This document shows positions 33,678 to 42,411 of a stretch of 64,000 nucleotides of DNA, piece by piece. Below the pieces are notes generated by a model that saw only the letters and a program-made list of their open reading frames with translations, searched no databases and had not been told where the DNA came from. This DNA is from Azospirillum melinis (GTDB lineage Bacteria; Pseudomonadota; Alphaproteobacteria; Azospirillales; Azospirillaceae): positions 1 through 64,000 of the forward strand of contig NZ_WHOS01000037.1 in the NCBI RefSeq assembly GCF_013340935.1, read 5' to 3'. A program made the position numbers and the translations under genes. Positions within the stretch are counted from its first letter, which is position 1. Every line of letters starts with the position of its first letter.

Positions 33678-34733
33678 TTAGCGCACCAGCTCCTTCCACT
33701 TGGCGATGCCCTCGGCCACTTCGGCGGCGAGGTCGTCGCCGCTGTTGCGGTACCATTTCAACTGGTCCAGCGAGCGGCCCTCGGCCCAGGCGACGTCGGT
33801 GCGCAGGGTCGGCCAGTAATTCTTCGACAGGATGTCGGAGACCTCCTTGGAATAGAGGAAGTTGGTGAACAGCCGGGCGGCGTTGGGGTGGGGCGCCTTC
33901 ACCGGGATGCCGGTCAGGCCGAGGTTAAGGATGGCGTCGTCGGTGGGCACGCTGACGTCGATGGGGTTGCCCGCCGCCTTCTGGGTCAGCGTGTAGCTGA
34001 AGGGCGCGCCGGACCCGACCACGCGCTCGCCGGCCAGGATGTCGGTGACGGTGTCGACGTTGGACTGGCCGACCTTCGGCTTCTGCTGGCCGAAGCGGCG
34101 CAGGTAGTCGTCGCCGTACTTGCGGCGGATGGCGACCACCCAGCTCGCCACGTCGCCGGAGAAGGCGGGGCTGCCGGTGGTGATCTTGCCCTTCCACTGG
34201 TCCTCCAGCAGCGCCATCCAGCTCGTCGGCGGGGCCCCGACCTTGCCCGGTGCGTAGTTGATGCTGGTCAGGCTGATGGCGCCGACATGGTACATGGTGT
34301 CCTTGTCCAGCCCCTTGAAGGCGGCGGGCAGCATGGCGGCGTCGGGCGGGTCGTAGGCGGCCAGCGCGCCGATCTTCTTCAGCTCGGTGTAGTGCAGCAG
34401 GTTGGTGGTGCCCAGGGAGTCGCACTCGGCGACGCCGTTCTGCAATTCCAGCCGCAGGCGGGTGTAGACGGTCTGCGAGGCCTGGCGGAGAAGCTGGACC
34501 TCGATGCCCGGATACTTCGCCTTGAAGGCGTCGCGGATCGCCTCCATCGTCTGCTGCTCGTAGGAGCCCCAATAGAGCGTCAGCGCGCCTTCCTTGCGGG
34601 CGGCGGCGTAGAGCGGATCGTCTTGCGCTGCCGCCAGCCGGGCGAAGCCGGTCCCGGCGATGCCGCCGGACAGCAGCGCCGCCCCGGCCAGTCCACCCGT
34701 CTTCAGAAGCCCGCGGCGAGAGATGTCCGTCAT
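33678..34733 (-). CDS. Fe3+-type ABC transporter periplasmic substrate-binding protein (Tat signal)
   Basis: A 351-residue binding protein. The N-terminus has a twin-arginine motif SRRGLLK followed by a hydrophobic stretch and LAAAQDDP, so it is probably exported folded by Tat. The mature part (YAAARKEGALTLYWGSYEQQTMEAIRDAFKAKYPGIEVQLLR) is the SBP_bac_6/8 fold shared by FbpA, phosphonate and other organic-anion binders. The tyrosine pairs used by FbpA for iron are not clearly present, which supports a non-iron ligand. Its genomic place among acyl-CoA enzymes suggests a carboxylate. Confidence 0.9.
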   Translation of the reverse strand: MTDISRRGLLKTGGLAGAALLSGGIAGTGFARLAAAQDDPLYAAARKEGALTLYWGSYEQQTMEAIRDAFKAKYPGIEVQLLRQASQTVYTRLRLELQNGVAECDSLGTTNLLHYTELKKIGALAAYDPPDAAMLPAAFKGLDKDTMYHVGAISLTSINYAPGKVGAPPTSWMALLEDQWKGKITTGSPAFSGDVASWVVAIRRKYGDDYLRRFGQQKPKVGQSNVDTVTDILAGERVVGSGAPFSYTLTQKAAGNPIDVSVPTDDAILNLGLTGIPVKAPHPNAARLFTNFLYSKEVSDILSKNYWPTLRTDVAWAEGRSLDQLKWYRNSGDDLAAEVAEGIAKWKELVR

Positions 34734-34793
34734 GTTCGTCGTCCCTGTTCGGTGTTGCGAGGATGCCGTTTTCGGCTTCGTTGGTTTTCGTGT

Positions 34794-35552
34794 TCAGTAG
34801 TCGCCGGTTGTGGCGCCGCCGTCGGCGACGATGGTCTGGCCGGTGATGTAGGAGGCATCGTCCGACGCCAGGAAGGCGACGATGGCGGCGATCTCCTCCG
34901 GCTTGCCGAGGCGGCCGATGGGGGTCTTCCCCACCCATTGCGCGCGGATCGCCTCCGGCACGCCCTCGACGATGCTGGTCTCGACCACGCCGGGGGCGAC
35001 GGCGTTGACCAGGATGCCGCGCCGGGCGCCTTCCAGCGCCGCCGTCCGCGTCAGCCCGACCACGCCGGCCTTGGAGGCCGAGTAGTTGGCCTGCCCGAAG
35101 GTGCCGAGCATGGCGGTGGAAGCGATGTTGACGATGCGGCCCCAGCCGCGGTCGCCGACCAGCCGGAACGCGGTCTGGCAGCCGAGCCACGTGCCGCGCA
35201 GGTTGACGTCGAGGACGGCGCTCCAGTCCGCGTCGCTCATCTTCACCAGCGAGCGGTCGCGGACGATGCCGGCGACATTGACCAGGATGTCGACGGCGCT
35301 GAACGGCTCGGGCAGGGCGGCGACGGCCGCCTCCCAGCTCCCCCGGTCGGCCACGTCGAGCTGCACGGCGAAGGCGTCGGCGCCGCCGTCGCGCAAGTCC
35401 GCAGCGACCCTCTCGGCCGGTTCCAGCCCGATGTCGGCGACGATGACGGCAGCACCCTCGGCGGCCAGCCGTCCGCACACCGCGCGGCCGATGCCGCCGC
35501 CGCCGCCGGTCACAAAGGCCGTGCGGCCCGTCAGACGGTCCTGCATGCTCAT
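34794..35552 (-). CDS. SDR family oxidoreductase (FabG-like, 3-hydroxyacyl dehydrogenase type)
   Basis: A 252-residue classical SDR with TGGGGGIGRAVCGRL at residues 15-29, NVAGIVRD near 93, catalytic Ser in NIASTAMLGTFGQ near 142, YSASK near 157 and the C-terminal YITGQTIVADGG near 236. In this cluster it most likely oxidises a 3-hydroxyacyl intermediate formed by the MaoC hydratase, whose stop overlaps its start (ATGA). It is the last enzyme gene before the transporter genes of the unit. Confidence 0.9.
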   Translation of the reverse strand: MSMQDRLTGRTAFVTGGGGGIGRAVCGRLAAEGAAVIVADIGLEPAERVAADLRDGGADAFAVQLDVADRGSWEAAVAALPEPFSAVDILVNVAGIVRDRSLVKMSDADWSAVLDVNLRGTWLGCQTAFRLVGDRGWGRIVNIASTAMLGTFGQANYSASKAGVVGLTRTAALEGARRGILVNAVAPGVVETSIVEGVPEAIRAQWVGKTPIGRLGKPEEIAAIVAFLASDDASYITGQTIVADGGATTGDY

Positions 35553-36010
35553 GCCGTCACCTGCCTCTTGGCTTGGCGTCCGATGGAGAAGACATCCTCC
35601 CCCTCCTGCACCGTGTCGCCCGTCTGGTTGCGGACGGTGATGCCGACGCGGACGATGCCGCGGTCGGGCTTCGACGCGCTGGGGCGGACATCCAGCACCT
35701 CGGCCTCATATTGGATGGTGTCTCCGGCGAAGACCGGGCCGACGAAGCGGCGGCGGGTCTCCAGGAAAGCCAGGATCGCCCAGTCATCGATGGCGGAGCG
35801 CAGGCCGGTGCTCATCGAATGGGTCAGCATGCCGTGGGCGATGGTGCGGCCGAAGCCGTTCGCCCTGGCCGCCTCGGCGTCCATGTGCAGCGGGTTGAAG
35901 TCGCCGGTCAGCCCGGCGAACCAGACGATGTGCGCCTCGGTCACGGTGACGCGGCTGGACAGCGCGCGGGCGCCCGGTTCGATGTCGTCGAGGTGGATGG
36001 TCTCGGTCAT
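35549..36010 (-). CDS. MaoC-like dehydratase/hydratase
   Basis: A 153-residue single hot-dog domain. The R-hydratase motif region DFNPLHMDAEAARANGFGRTIAHGMLTHSM (residues 37-66) contains the catalytic Asp and His pair and the conserved glycines. Start 36010 follows GGAGGGAG. It overlaps both neighbours by ATGA, placing it in strict operon with DUF35 and SDR genes. MaoC proteins hydrate 2-enoyl-CoA; together with the DUF35 and thiolase-like genes it resembles the ChsH1/ChsH2/Ltp2 hydratase-aldolase set of steroid side-chain breakdown. Confidence 0.9.
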   Translation of the reverse strand: MTETIHLDDIEPGARALSSRVTVTEAHIVWFAGLTGDFNPLHMDAEAARANGFGRTIAHGMLTHSMSTGLRSAIDDWAILAFLETRRRFVGPVFAGDTIQYEAEVLDVRPSASKPDRGIVRVGITVRNQTGDTVQEGEDVFSIGRQAKRQVTA

Positions 36011-36438
36011 GCGTCGCTCCCTCCTGCGATGCTGGGGGGCCGGAAGATCGGCAGGCTGATGGTCTCGTCCAGGCGATGGAAGGCGACGGCCAGCGGCAGG
36101 CCGGCGCGCAAGCTCCCTTCGGCGATGCCCTCGATCCGCGAGAAGACGGTGACGCCCTCCTCCAGCCGCACCAGGGCGCAGGTGTAGGGATCGCCGCGCG
36201 TGTTGCTGCGATGGACGACGGAATAGGACAACAGCTCGCCGCGCCCGCTCGCCTCGACCCACTCCGGGGTGGCGTGGGGCGCGTGGATGGAGTGGGCGCG
36301 CGGGTACCACTGGTACCGGCCGGTTTCCGGGCAGCGCTGGATCAGGAAGCGGCCCTCGCGCGCCGCCTCCCAGAAGGGGGCGGAGGTCTCGTCGGGGATC
36401 GGCAGAACGGTCATGGCGGTTGTGGTCATTGCGGTCAT
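36007..36438 (-). CDS. DUF35 / OB-fold (Zn-ribbon-like) protein, zinc ribbon degenerate
   Basis: A 143-residue protein of the DUF35 group. The C-terminal OB-fold is clear (GRGELLSYSVVHRS, FSRIEGIAEGSLRAG). The N-terminal rubredoxin-like ribbon normally holds four cysteines around an FPPR/YPR turn; here only the first cysteine remains (QRCPETGRYQWYPRAHSIHAP), so zinc binding is probably lost or uses histidines. DUF35 proteins partner with thiolase-like subunits, and one is encoded eight bases downstream in reverse order of transcription (thiolase first). An internal ATG at 36411 is an alternative start. Confidence 0.85.
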   Translation of the reverse strand: MTAMTTTAMTVLPIPDETSAPFWEAAREGRFLIQRCPETGRYQWYPRAHSIHAPHATPEWVEASGRGELLSYSVVHRSNTRGDPYTCALVRLEEGVTVFSRIEGIAEGSLRAGLPLAVAFHRLDETISLPIFRPPSIAGGSDA

Positions 36439-36446
36439 GGCGACAC

Positions 36447-37616
36447 CTACACGGCGAGGATGGCGGTGGCGGCGGAGCAGAAGGTGCCGCCCAGCCCGTG
36501 GGCCAGCGCGACCTTGGCGTCCGGCACCTGGATGCCGGGGGCGTCGCCGCGCAGCTGGCGGACGCTCTCGATCAGGGTGAAGATGCCGCGCTTGCCCGGA
36601 TGGTTGGAGGACAGGCCGCCGCCGTCGGTGTTGGTCGGCAGGCTGCCGCCGTCGGCCGCCAGAGTGCCGGCCTCAACGAAGGGGCCGCTCTCGCCGCGGC
36701 CGCAGAAGCCCAGATCCTCCAGTGCCAGCATCGGCGTGATGGTGAAGGCGTCGTAAATCTGCGCCACGTCGATGTCGGCGGGCGTCATCCCGGCCATGGC
36801 GAAGGCGCGCGGGCCGGACAGGGCGGCGGGCGTCGTCAGGTCGTCGGGGATCTGGCTGTTCTGGGTGCGCGCGACGGCGGCGCCATAGCCGGCCAGATAG
36901 ACCGGGCGTCGCTTCAGGTCGCGCGCCCGTTCGCGGCTGGTCATCACCAGCGCGCCGCCGCCGTCGGTGACGACGCAGCAGTCCAGCCGGTGCAGCGGCG
37001 AGGCGATCATCGGCGAGGCCAGCACGTCGTCCACCGTGATCGGCTTGCGCAGCCGGGCCTGGGGGTTGGCGGCGGCGTGGCCGCGGAATGTGACGGCGAC
37101 CTGGGCCAGCTGCTCCGGCGTCGTGCCATAGAGGTCCATGTGGCGGCGGGCGAACAGACCGTAGGTGGAGATCAGCGTCGGCGCATAGGGGATCTCGTAC
37201 TGGCCCGGCCCGGCCGGGAAGACGAAGGGATCGAAGGACGGGGTGGAGAGCGGCCACCAGCGCGGGCAGGCGGCATAGCTGATGACCACGACCTCGGCCA
37301 GCCCGGCGGCGATGGCGGCGGCGGCCTGACCGGCCTGCAAGATATAGGAGCAGCCGCCGACATCGGTGCTGTTCACATAGGTCGGCTGGATGCCGATATA
37401 CTCGGCCAGCTCGATGACGTCCATCGTGCCGCCACCCTCGGCCCAGTCGCCGGACGCCGCGCAAAGCCCGTCCACATCCGTCAGCGCCAGCCCGGCGTCG
37501 TCGAGCGCGCCCAGGATGCACTCCATCTGGAGGGCGAAGGGATGGACGCGCGGCGCGTCCCGGCGGGGGGACTCATAGGCGCCGACGATGGCGGTCTTGC
37601 CCGAAAGGTACTTCAC
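36447..37616 (-). CDS. Thiolase-like / lipid-transfer (SCP2-thiolase, Ltp) family protein
   Basis: A 389-residue thiolase-fold protein with a GTG start preceded by AAAGGA. The N-terminus (KTAIVGAYESPRRD), nucleophile-region VGGCSYILQAGQAAAAI near residue 88, IAQIYDAFTITPMLALEDLGFCGRGE near 283, GGGLSSNHPGKRG near 325 and C-terminal HGLGGTFCSAATAIL match the acetyl-CoA acetyltransferase/Ltp group. In that group some members with a DUF35 partner act as retro-aldolases (Ltp2), where a Tyr in the YDxFT segment is catalytic. It opens the minus-strand unit. Thiolysis versus aldol cleavage cannot be settled by reading. Confidence 0.9.
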   Translation of the reverse strand: MKYLSGKTAIVGAYESPRRDAPRVHPFALQMECILGALDDAGLALTDVDGLCAASGDWAEGGGTMDVIELAEYIGIQPTYVNSTDVGGCSYILQAGQAAAAIAAGLAEVVVISYAACPRWWPLSTPSFDPFVFPAGPGQYEIPYAPTLISTYGLFARRHMDLYGTTPEQLAQVAVTFRGHAAANPQARLRKPITVDDVLASPMIASPLHRLDCCVVTDGGGALVMTSRERARDLKRRPVYLAGYGAAVARTQNSQIPDDLTTPAALSGPRAFAMAGMTPADIDVAQIYDAFTITPMLALEDLGFCGRGESGPFVEAGTLAADGGSLPTNTDGGGLSSNHPGKRGIFTLIESVRQLRGDAPGIQVPDAKVALAHGLGGTFCSAATAILAV

Positions 37617-38047
37617 GCGCTGGTCGTCCTTTCACGGTTGCAGGAGCCCTGGCGCCGGCGGTGGGGCGTCGGCGTGCAAAGAGGGGTCCATCGAACAAGT
37701 ATTGGAAGACAAGGCGACGGGGAGGCACGGGGAACGCGAAGATGTTCCGGCGTCCATCATAGAACTCGATCGCCGCCGGTGCGCTCCCGGCAAGATCGAG
37801 AATACCGGACACCCTCCGTGTCACAAGCAGAAAAAAGTGTGCGCTCCGGTGCATGGAGCGCACCAATGACCGGCGGCCGTCCGGTGCGTTTGCTGCACCG
37901 GATTGGGCCAAACTAAGCGATTGTTTTCGGAGCGCCGCGGCGCAAGCCTTTGGGCATGCCTTTCCCGCCCCAACCCCTGCCGGCGCCTTGCGGCGCGGCC
38001 ATCTCCGGCCCGGGCCACCGATGCCCGGCAGCCCCGAAGGACCGCTC
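37617..38047. promoter_or_regulatory. 431-base divergent control region with two inverted repeats
   Basis: No convincing gene lies here. Two perfect dyads with seven-base centres are present: GTGCGCTCC/GGAGCGCAC at 37839-37863 and TCCGGTGC/GCACCGGA at 37880-37902. Their centres are 40 bases apart, about four helical turns, and both contain TCCGGTGC. They are candidate sites for the LysR protein encoded at 39373, controlling the thiolase unit, the CoA transferase gene or both. The remainder has no obvious -35/-10 pair. Confidence 0.55.
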
Positions 38048-39250
38048 ATGACCAACACGGAAACCCAACGCCGGGACGGCCCGCTGGCCGGCGTGCGCGT
38101 TGTCGATCTCACCCACATGTTGGCCGGCCCCTACAGCACCTGGCTGCTCGGCGCGCTGGGCGCCGACGTCATCAAGATCGAGCGTCCGGGCAAGGGCGAT
38201 TTCACCCGCGTCATCGCCCCCTTCAGCGACGACGAGAGCATTTACTTCATGAGCGTCAACCGCAACAAGCGGAGCCTTACGCTCAACTTGAAGGAGGAGA
38301 AGGGAAAGGAGATCTTCAGGCGCATCGTCGCCACCAGCGACGTGCTGGTGGAGAACAACCGGGCCGGAACGATGGACCGGCTGGGGCTGGGCTACGACGA
38401 CCTGAAGCCGGTTAACCCGAAGCTGGTTTACGCCTCGATCTCCGGCTTCGGGCAGGATGGACCCTACCGCCACCGGCCCTGCTTCGACGTGGTGGCCCAG
38501 GCGATGTCGGGCATGATGAGCATCACCGGCGAGCCCGGTGGGCAACCGGCCCGCGTCGGCGCCTCCATCGGCGACATCGGGTCGAGCCTGTTCGCCACCA
38601 TCGGCATCCTGTCGGCCTTGCAGAAGCGGGCCGCCACCGGGGAGGGCAGCTTCATCGACGTGGCGATGCTGGATTGCCAGCTGGCCCTGATGGAGAACGC
38701 CATCGCCCGCTATCTGAATGCCGGCGACGTGCCACGCGCGCTGGGCAGCCGCCATCCGCTGATCGCCCCCTTCCAGTCCTTCCCCACCGCCGACAAGCCC
38801 ATCGCCGTCTGCGTCGACACCAACGAGCAGTGGGAGCGGCTGGTCGGCGCCATGGGGCTGGAGCATCTGCTCTACGACCCGCGCTTCCTCACCGGCTCCC
38901 TGCGCAACGCCCACCATGCCGAGCTTGAGCCGCTGCTCGTTCCGGTCTTCGCCGGCCGCAGCCGCGACGAGTGGCTGGAGCGGCTGGAGGCGGCCGACGT
39001 GCCGTCCAGCCCGATCAACAGCGTGGCAGACGCGCTGGTCGACCCGCAGGTGGTCCACCGCGGCATGGTGGTGGAGGTGCCGCCGAATTCCGGCAAGCGC
39101 TTCGCCGCCGTGCCGATCCACATGCAGGGCGCTCCGCTGGCGGCCGAGGCCCCGGCGCCGCGGCTGGGCGAGCACACCGACGCCATCCTGGCCGAGCTGG
39201 GTTTCGCCGCCGCCGACATCGAGGCGCTGCGCTCCGCCGCGGTGGTGTGA
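38048..39250 (+). CDS. CaiB/BaiF family CoA transferase
   Basis: A 400-residue class III CoA transferase, which moves CoA between carboxylic acids. Visible blocks are the N-terminal GVRVVDLTHMLAGPYSTWLLGALGADVIKIERPGKGD (residues 12-48), NRNKRSLTLNLKEEKGKEIFRRI, and the catalytic aspartate segment GSFIDVAMLDCQLALMENA near 198-216. Start 38048 follows GAAGGA; the open frame upstream to 37853 runs through the inverted repeats and is not coding. It begins the plus-strand half of the acyl-CoA cluster and could activate the imported acid. Confidence 0.93.
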   Translation: MTNTETQRRDGPLAGVRVVDLTHMLAGPYSTWLLGALGADVIKIERPGKGDFTRVIAPFSDDESIYFMSVNRNKRSLTLNLKEEKGKEIFRRIVATSDVLVENNRAGTMDRLGLGYDDLKPVNPKLVYASISGFGQDGPYRHRPCFDVVAQAMSGMMSITGEPGGQPARVGASIGDIGSSLFATIGILSALQKRAATGEGSFIDVAMLDCQLALMENAIARYLNAGDVPRALGSRHPLIAPFQSFPTADKPIAVCVDTNEQWERLVGAMGLEHLLYDPRFLTGSLRNAHHAELEPLLVPVFAGRSRDEWLERLEAADVPSSPINSVADALVDPQVVHRGMVVEVPPNSGKRFAAVPIHMQGAPLAAEAPAPRLGEHTDAILAELGFAAADIEALRSAAVV

Positions 39251-39372
39251 TGACGGACGGGCGGGGGACGAAGGAAAGGGCCGGGAACGGGGCGCGTGCG
39301 GTGCTGGCGAAAATGCTTCATGATGGCGTCGGATCCGACCCATCGCACACCGCCCTCCCTCATATCGCCCCG

Positions 39373-40299
39373 ATGACCCAGCCCCGCATGGCGCGCCGCC
39401 TTCCCCCGCTCCTCGCGCTTCGCGCCTTCGACGTCTTCGCCCGGCTGGGCACCGTGCGCGCCGCCGCCGACGAGCTGGCGGTGTCGCACACCGTGGTGTC
39501 CCGCCACATCCAGAACCTGGAGCAGTCCGTCGGCGTCAAGCTGGTGGCCAAGTCGGGGCGGGGCCTGTCCCTGACCCGCGAGGGCACCCGCTTCGCCGCC
39601 CAGATGCACCGCGCCTTCGATCTGATCGCCGACGCCAGCAACGAGCTGCGCAACGGCGGGATCGAGGCGGTGCACATCTGCTGCCTCGCCGGCCTGGCCT
39701 CGCGCCGCCTGCTCGGCCGGCTGCCGGACCTGGAGGCGGCGATGGCCGGGCGCGAGGTGATCCTGCAGCCGACCTCCGCCCGGCCCGACTTCAGCCGCGG
39801 CGAGGCCGACGTCGAGATCATGTATCTGGAGGATGGCGCCGCCACCGTCGCCGAGGGGCTGCGCGCCGAGATGTTCGCCAAGCCGCGCATCCTCGCCATC
39901 GCCAGCCCGGAGTTCAAGGCGCGCTATCCCGACGTGCGGACCCCCGCCGATCTGGTCGGGTTGCCGCTGATCCACGAGCAGTCCACCGGCATGTGGGAGG
40001 CGTGGCTGGAGGAGGCCGGCGTCGGCGACCTGCCGCGGCTGCGCGGTCCCCGCCTGTGGCAGGCCCATCTGACCATCGAGGCCGCCCGGCTCGGGCGCGG
40101 GGTGGCGCTGGTCAGCGACCTGCTGGTCATCGACACTCTCGCCAGCGGCGAACTGGTGGAGATGGTGCGCAGCGACGTCACCATCGGCGGCTATTACCTC
40201 ATCGCCCCGGCGCAGAAATGGAACACGCCGGTCATCGCCGCGATCCGGCAATGGCTGCGCGACGTGTTCCCGCCGTCGGAGGCCCAGTCGACCTCCTGA
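39373..40299 (+). CDS. LysR family transcriptional regulator (GcvA-like)
   Basis: A 308-residue LysR regulator. The helix-turn-helix LPPLLALRAFDVFARLGTVRAAADELAVSHTVVSRHIQNLEQSVGVKLV is at residues 9-57, followed by a LysR-substrate domain. Start 39373 (MTQPRMARR) gives the standard GcvA-like length; an ATG at 39250 overlapping the CoA transferase stop would add 41 unconserved residues. It lies inside the acyl-CoA cluster, so it is the likely local regulator. The effector is unknown. Confidence 0.9.
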   Translation: MTQPRMARRLPPLLALRAFDVFARLGTVRAAADELAVSHTVVSRHIQNLEQSVGVKLVAKSGRGLSLTREGTRFAAQMHRAFDLIADASNELRNGGIEAVHICCLAGLASRRLLGRLPDLEAAMAGREVILQPTSARPDFSRGEADVEIMYLEDGAATVAEGLRAEMFAKPRILAIASPEFKARYPDVRTPADLVGLPLIHEQSTGMWEAWLEEAGVGDLPRLRGPRLWQAHLTIEAARLGRGVALVSDLLVIDTLASGELVEMVRSDVTIGGYYLIAPAQKWNTPVIAAIRQWLRDVFPPSEAQSTS

Positions 40300-40368
40300 T
40301 AGCCGATCTCCTGAATTTCACCATCCGGGGCGGCGCCGTCCGGCTCCCGGCCATCGCGGAACCCGACC

Positions 40369-41889
40369 ATGTCCCACACTCTACCCGACCGCACCCTGTT
40401 CGACCATCTGCTGAACCCGGCCACCGACCCGGCCCGCCTTGCCATTGAGACGGCGGACGGCGGGCGTCTGTCCTACGGGGACCTGCGCGCTGCCACCGGC
40501 CGTATGGCGAACGCGCTGGCTGCCGCCGGTGTGCGTCCCGGCGACCGCGTCGCCGTGCAGGTCGAGAAGTCGGTCGAGGCGCTGGTGCTTTACCTCGCCT
40601 GCCTGCGGGCCGGGATGGTCTATCTGCCGCTGAACACCGCCTACACCCCGGCGGAGTTGAGCTATTTCGTCGGCGACGCCGAACCGGCCCTGGTGGTCTG
40701 CGACCCGGCGCGTTTCGACGCCACGGTGGCGCTCGCCGGGACCGTCGCGGTGCGCACGCTGGACGCGCGCGGGCAGGGCAGCCTGACCGAGGCGGCGGCC
40801 GGACAGCCGGAGGAGTTCGCCACCGTCGCGCGCGGCCCCGACGATCTGGCCGCCATCCTCTACACCTCGGGCACCACCGGGCGGTCGAAGGGGGCGATGC
40901 TGACGCAGGAGAACCTGCTGTCCAACGCGCGGGTGCTCCAGGCCGAATGGCGCTTCGGGCCGGACGACGTGCTGCTGCACGCCCTGCCGATCTTCCACAC
41001 CCACGGGCTGTTCGTCGCCTGCAACCTCGTGCTGCTGTCCGGCGCCTCTATGGTCCTGCTGCCGCGCTTCGACCCGGCCGACGTGCTGGCCCGGCTGCCG
41101 GCCGCAACGGTGATGATGGGGGTGCCGACCTTCTACACCCGCCTGCTCGGCCAGCAGGGACTGACGCCCGAGGCGTGCCGGTCGATCCGGCTGTTCGTCT
41201 CCGGCTCCGCCCCGCTGCTGGCCGAGACCCACCGCGCCTGGGAGGAGCGCACCGGCCACCGCATCCTGGAGCGCTACGGCATGACCGAGACCGGCATGCT
41301 GACCTCCAACCCCTATGACGGCGACCGCGTGGCCGGCACCGTCGGCTTCCCGCTGCCGGGCGTCGATCTGCGCATCGCCGACCCGGCGACCGGCGCGCCG
41401 CTGCCGGAAGATGCCATCGGCGCCATCGAGGTGCGCGGTCCCAACGTCTTCAAGGGCTACTGGCGCATGCCGGAGAAGACGGCGGCGGAGTTCCGGCCGG
41501 ATGGCTTCTTCATCACCGGCGACCTCGGCCGCATCGACGGGCGGGGCTATGTCCATATCGTCGGGCGCGGCAAGGATCTGATCATCAGCGGCGGCTTCAA
41601 CGTCTATCCCAAGGAGGTCGAGGGCGAGATCGACGAGCTGCCCGGCGTGCTGGAAAGCGCCGTGATCGGCATCCCCCATCCCGATTTCGGCGAGGCCGTC
41701 GTCGCCGTCGTGGTCGCGGACGGCACCGCACCCGTCACCGAGGCCGGCATCGCCGCCGCCCTGAAGGACCGGCTCGCCCGCTACAAGCAGCCCAAGCGCG
41801 TGGTGGTGGTGGACGAGCTGCCGCGCAACAGCATGGGCAAGGTGCAGAAGGCACAGCTTCGCGATACCCACGCGGGGGTGTTCGGATGA
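40369..41889 (+). CDS. matB: Malonyl-CoA synthetase (MatB)
   Basis: A 506-residue acyl-adenylate-forming enzyme that ligates malonate, or methylmalonate, to CoA. Motifs are YTSGTTGRSKGAM near residue 164, FHTHGLFVACN near 209, ERYGMTETGMLTSNPYDG near 301, GDLGRIDGRGY near 384, RGKDLIISGGFNVYPKEVE near 400, and the C-terminal catalytic lysine in RNSMGKVQK near 490. The block VQVEKSVEALVLYLACLRAGMVYLPLNTAYTPAELSYF closely follows rhizobial MatB. The thioesterase start overlaps its stop. Malonate from the pathway, or as a shared nutrient, would enter fatty acid or acetyl-CoA metabolism. Confidence 0.9.
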   Translation: MSHTLPDRTLFDHLLNPATDPARLAIETADGGRLSYGDLRAATGRMANALAAAGVRPGDRVAVQVEKSVEALVLYLACLRAGMVYLPLNTAYTPAELSYFVGDAEPALVVCDPARFDATVALAGTVAVRTLDARGQGSLTEAAAGQPEEFATVARGPDDLAAILYTSGTTGRSKGAMLTQENLLSNARVLQAEWRFGPDDVLLHALPIFHTHGLFVACNLVLLSGASMVLLPRFDPADVLARLPAATVMMGVPTFYTRLLGQQGLTPEACRSIRLFVSGSAPLLAETHRAWEERTGHRILERYGMTETGMLTSNPYDGDRVAGTVGFPLPGVDLRIADPATGAPLPEDAIGAIEVRGPNVFKGYWRMPEKTAAEFRPDGFFITGDLGRIDGRGYVHIVGRGKDLIISGGFNVYPKEVEGEIDELPGVLESAVIGIPHPDFGEAVVAVVVADGTAPVTEAGIAAALKDRLARYKQPKRVVVVDELPRNSMGKVQKAQLRDTHAGVFG

Positions 41890-42386
41890 GCGGCGCCGTC
41901 CTGCCGCCCCTTCCCAGCGAAATTCTGACCTCCGGGCCGTTGCTGGTCGCGGAGGAGTGGATCGACCTCTACGGCCACATGAACATGGCGCGCTATGTCG
42001 CTCTGTTCGACGAGGTCGGCTATGCCCTTCAGGAGCGCTGGGGGCTGGGGGAGACCTACACCGACGAGACCCGGAAGGGGCTGTTCGTGGTCGACGTCGC
42101 TGTCAGCTACAAGCGGGAGCTGACCGCCGGCACGCCGCTGACGCTGGCGCTGCGGCTGCTGGAGGCCGACGCCAAGCGTCTCGTCAGCCTGATGGAGCTG
42201 CGCCGCGCCGACGACGGCACGCTGGCCGCGACGATGGAGCAGCTGTCCGTCCACGCCGACCTGACGACGCGGCGGGTCGTCCCGTTCGATCCGCCGGTGG
42301 CCGAGCGGTTGCGCGATCTGGCGGCTGTCCATGGCGCGCTGCCGCTGCCGGCCGGTCACCGGCGCCGGCTGACCTGCCGGGGGTAA
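41886..42386 (+). CDS. Acyl-CoA thioesterase, 4HBT hot-dog family
   Basis: A 166-residue single hot-dog thioesterase with the motif region EWIDLYGHMNMARYVALFDEVGYAL at residues 23-47, containing the Asp and GHMN elements of 4-hydroxybenzoyl-CoA-type thioesterases. The ATG overlaps the matB stop as ATGA, so the two are co-translated. It could recycle CoA from dead-end esters in the pathway; some relatives act on betainyl-CoA or other short acyl-CoAs. The exact substrate is not visible. Confidence 0.88.
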   Translation: MSGAVLPPLPSEILTSGPLLVAEEWIDLYGHMNMARYVALFDEVGYALQERWGLGETYTDETRKGLFVVDVAVSYKRELTAGTPLTLALRLLEADAKRLVSLMELRRADDGTLAATMEQLSVHADLTTRRVVPFDPPVAERLRDLAAVHGALPLPAGHRRRLTCRG

Positions 42387-42411
42387 GGCGGGACTCCGGG
42401 ATCGGCGGCAC

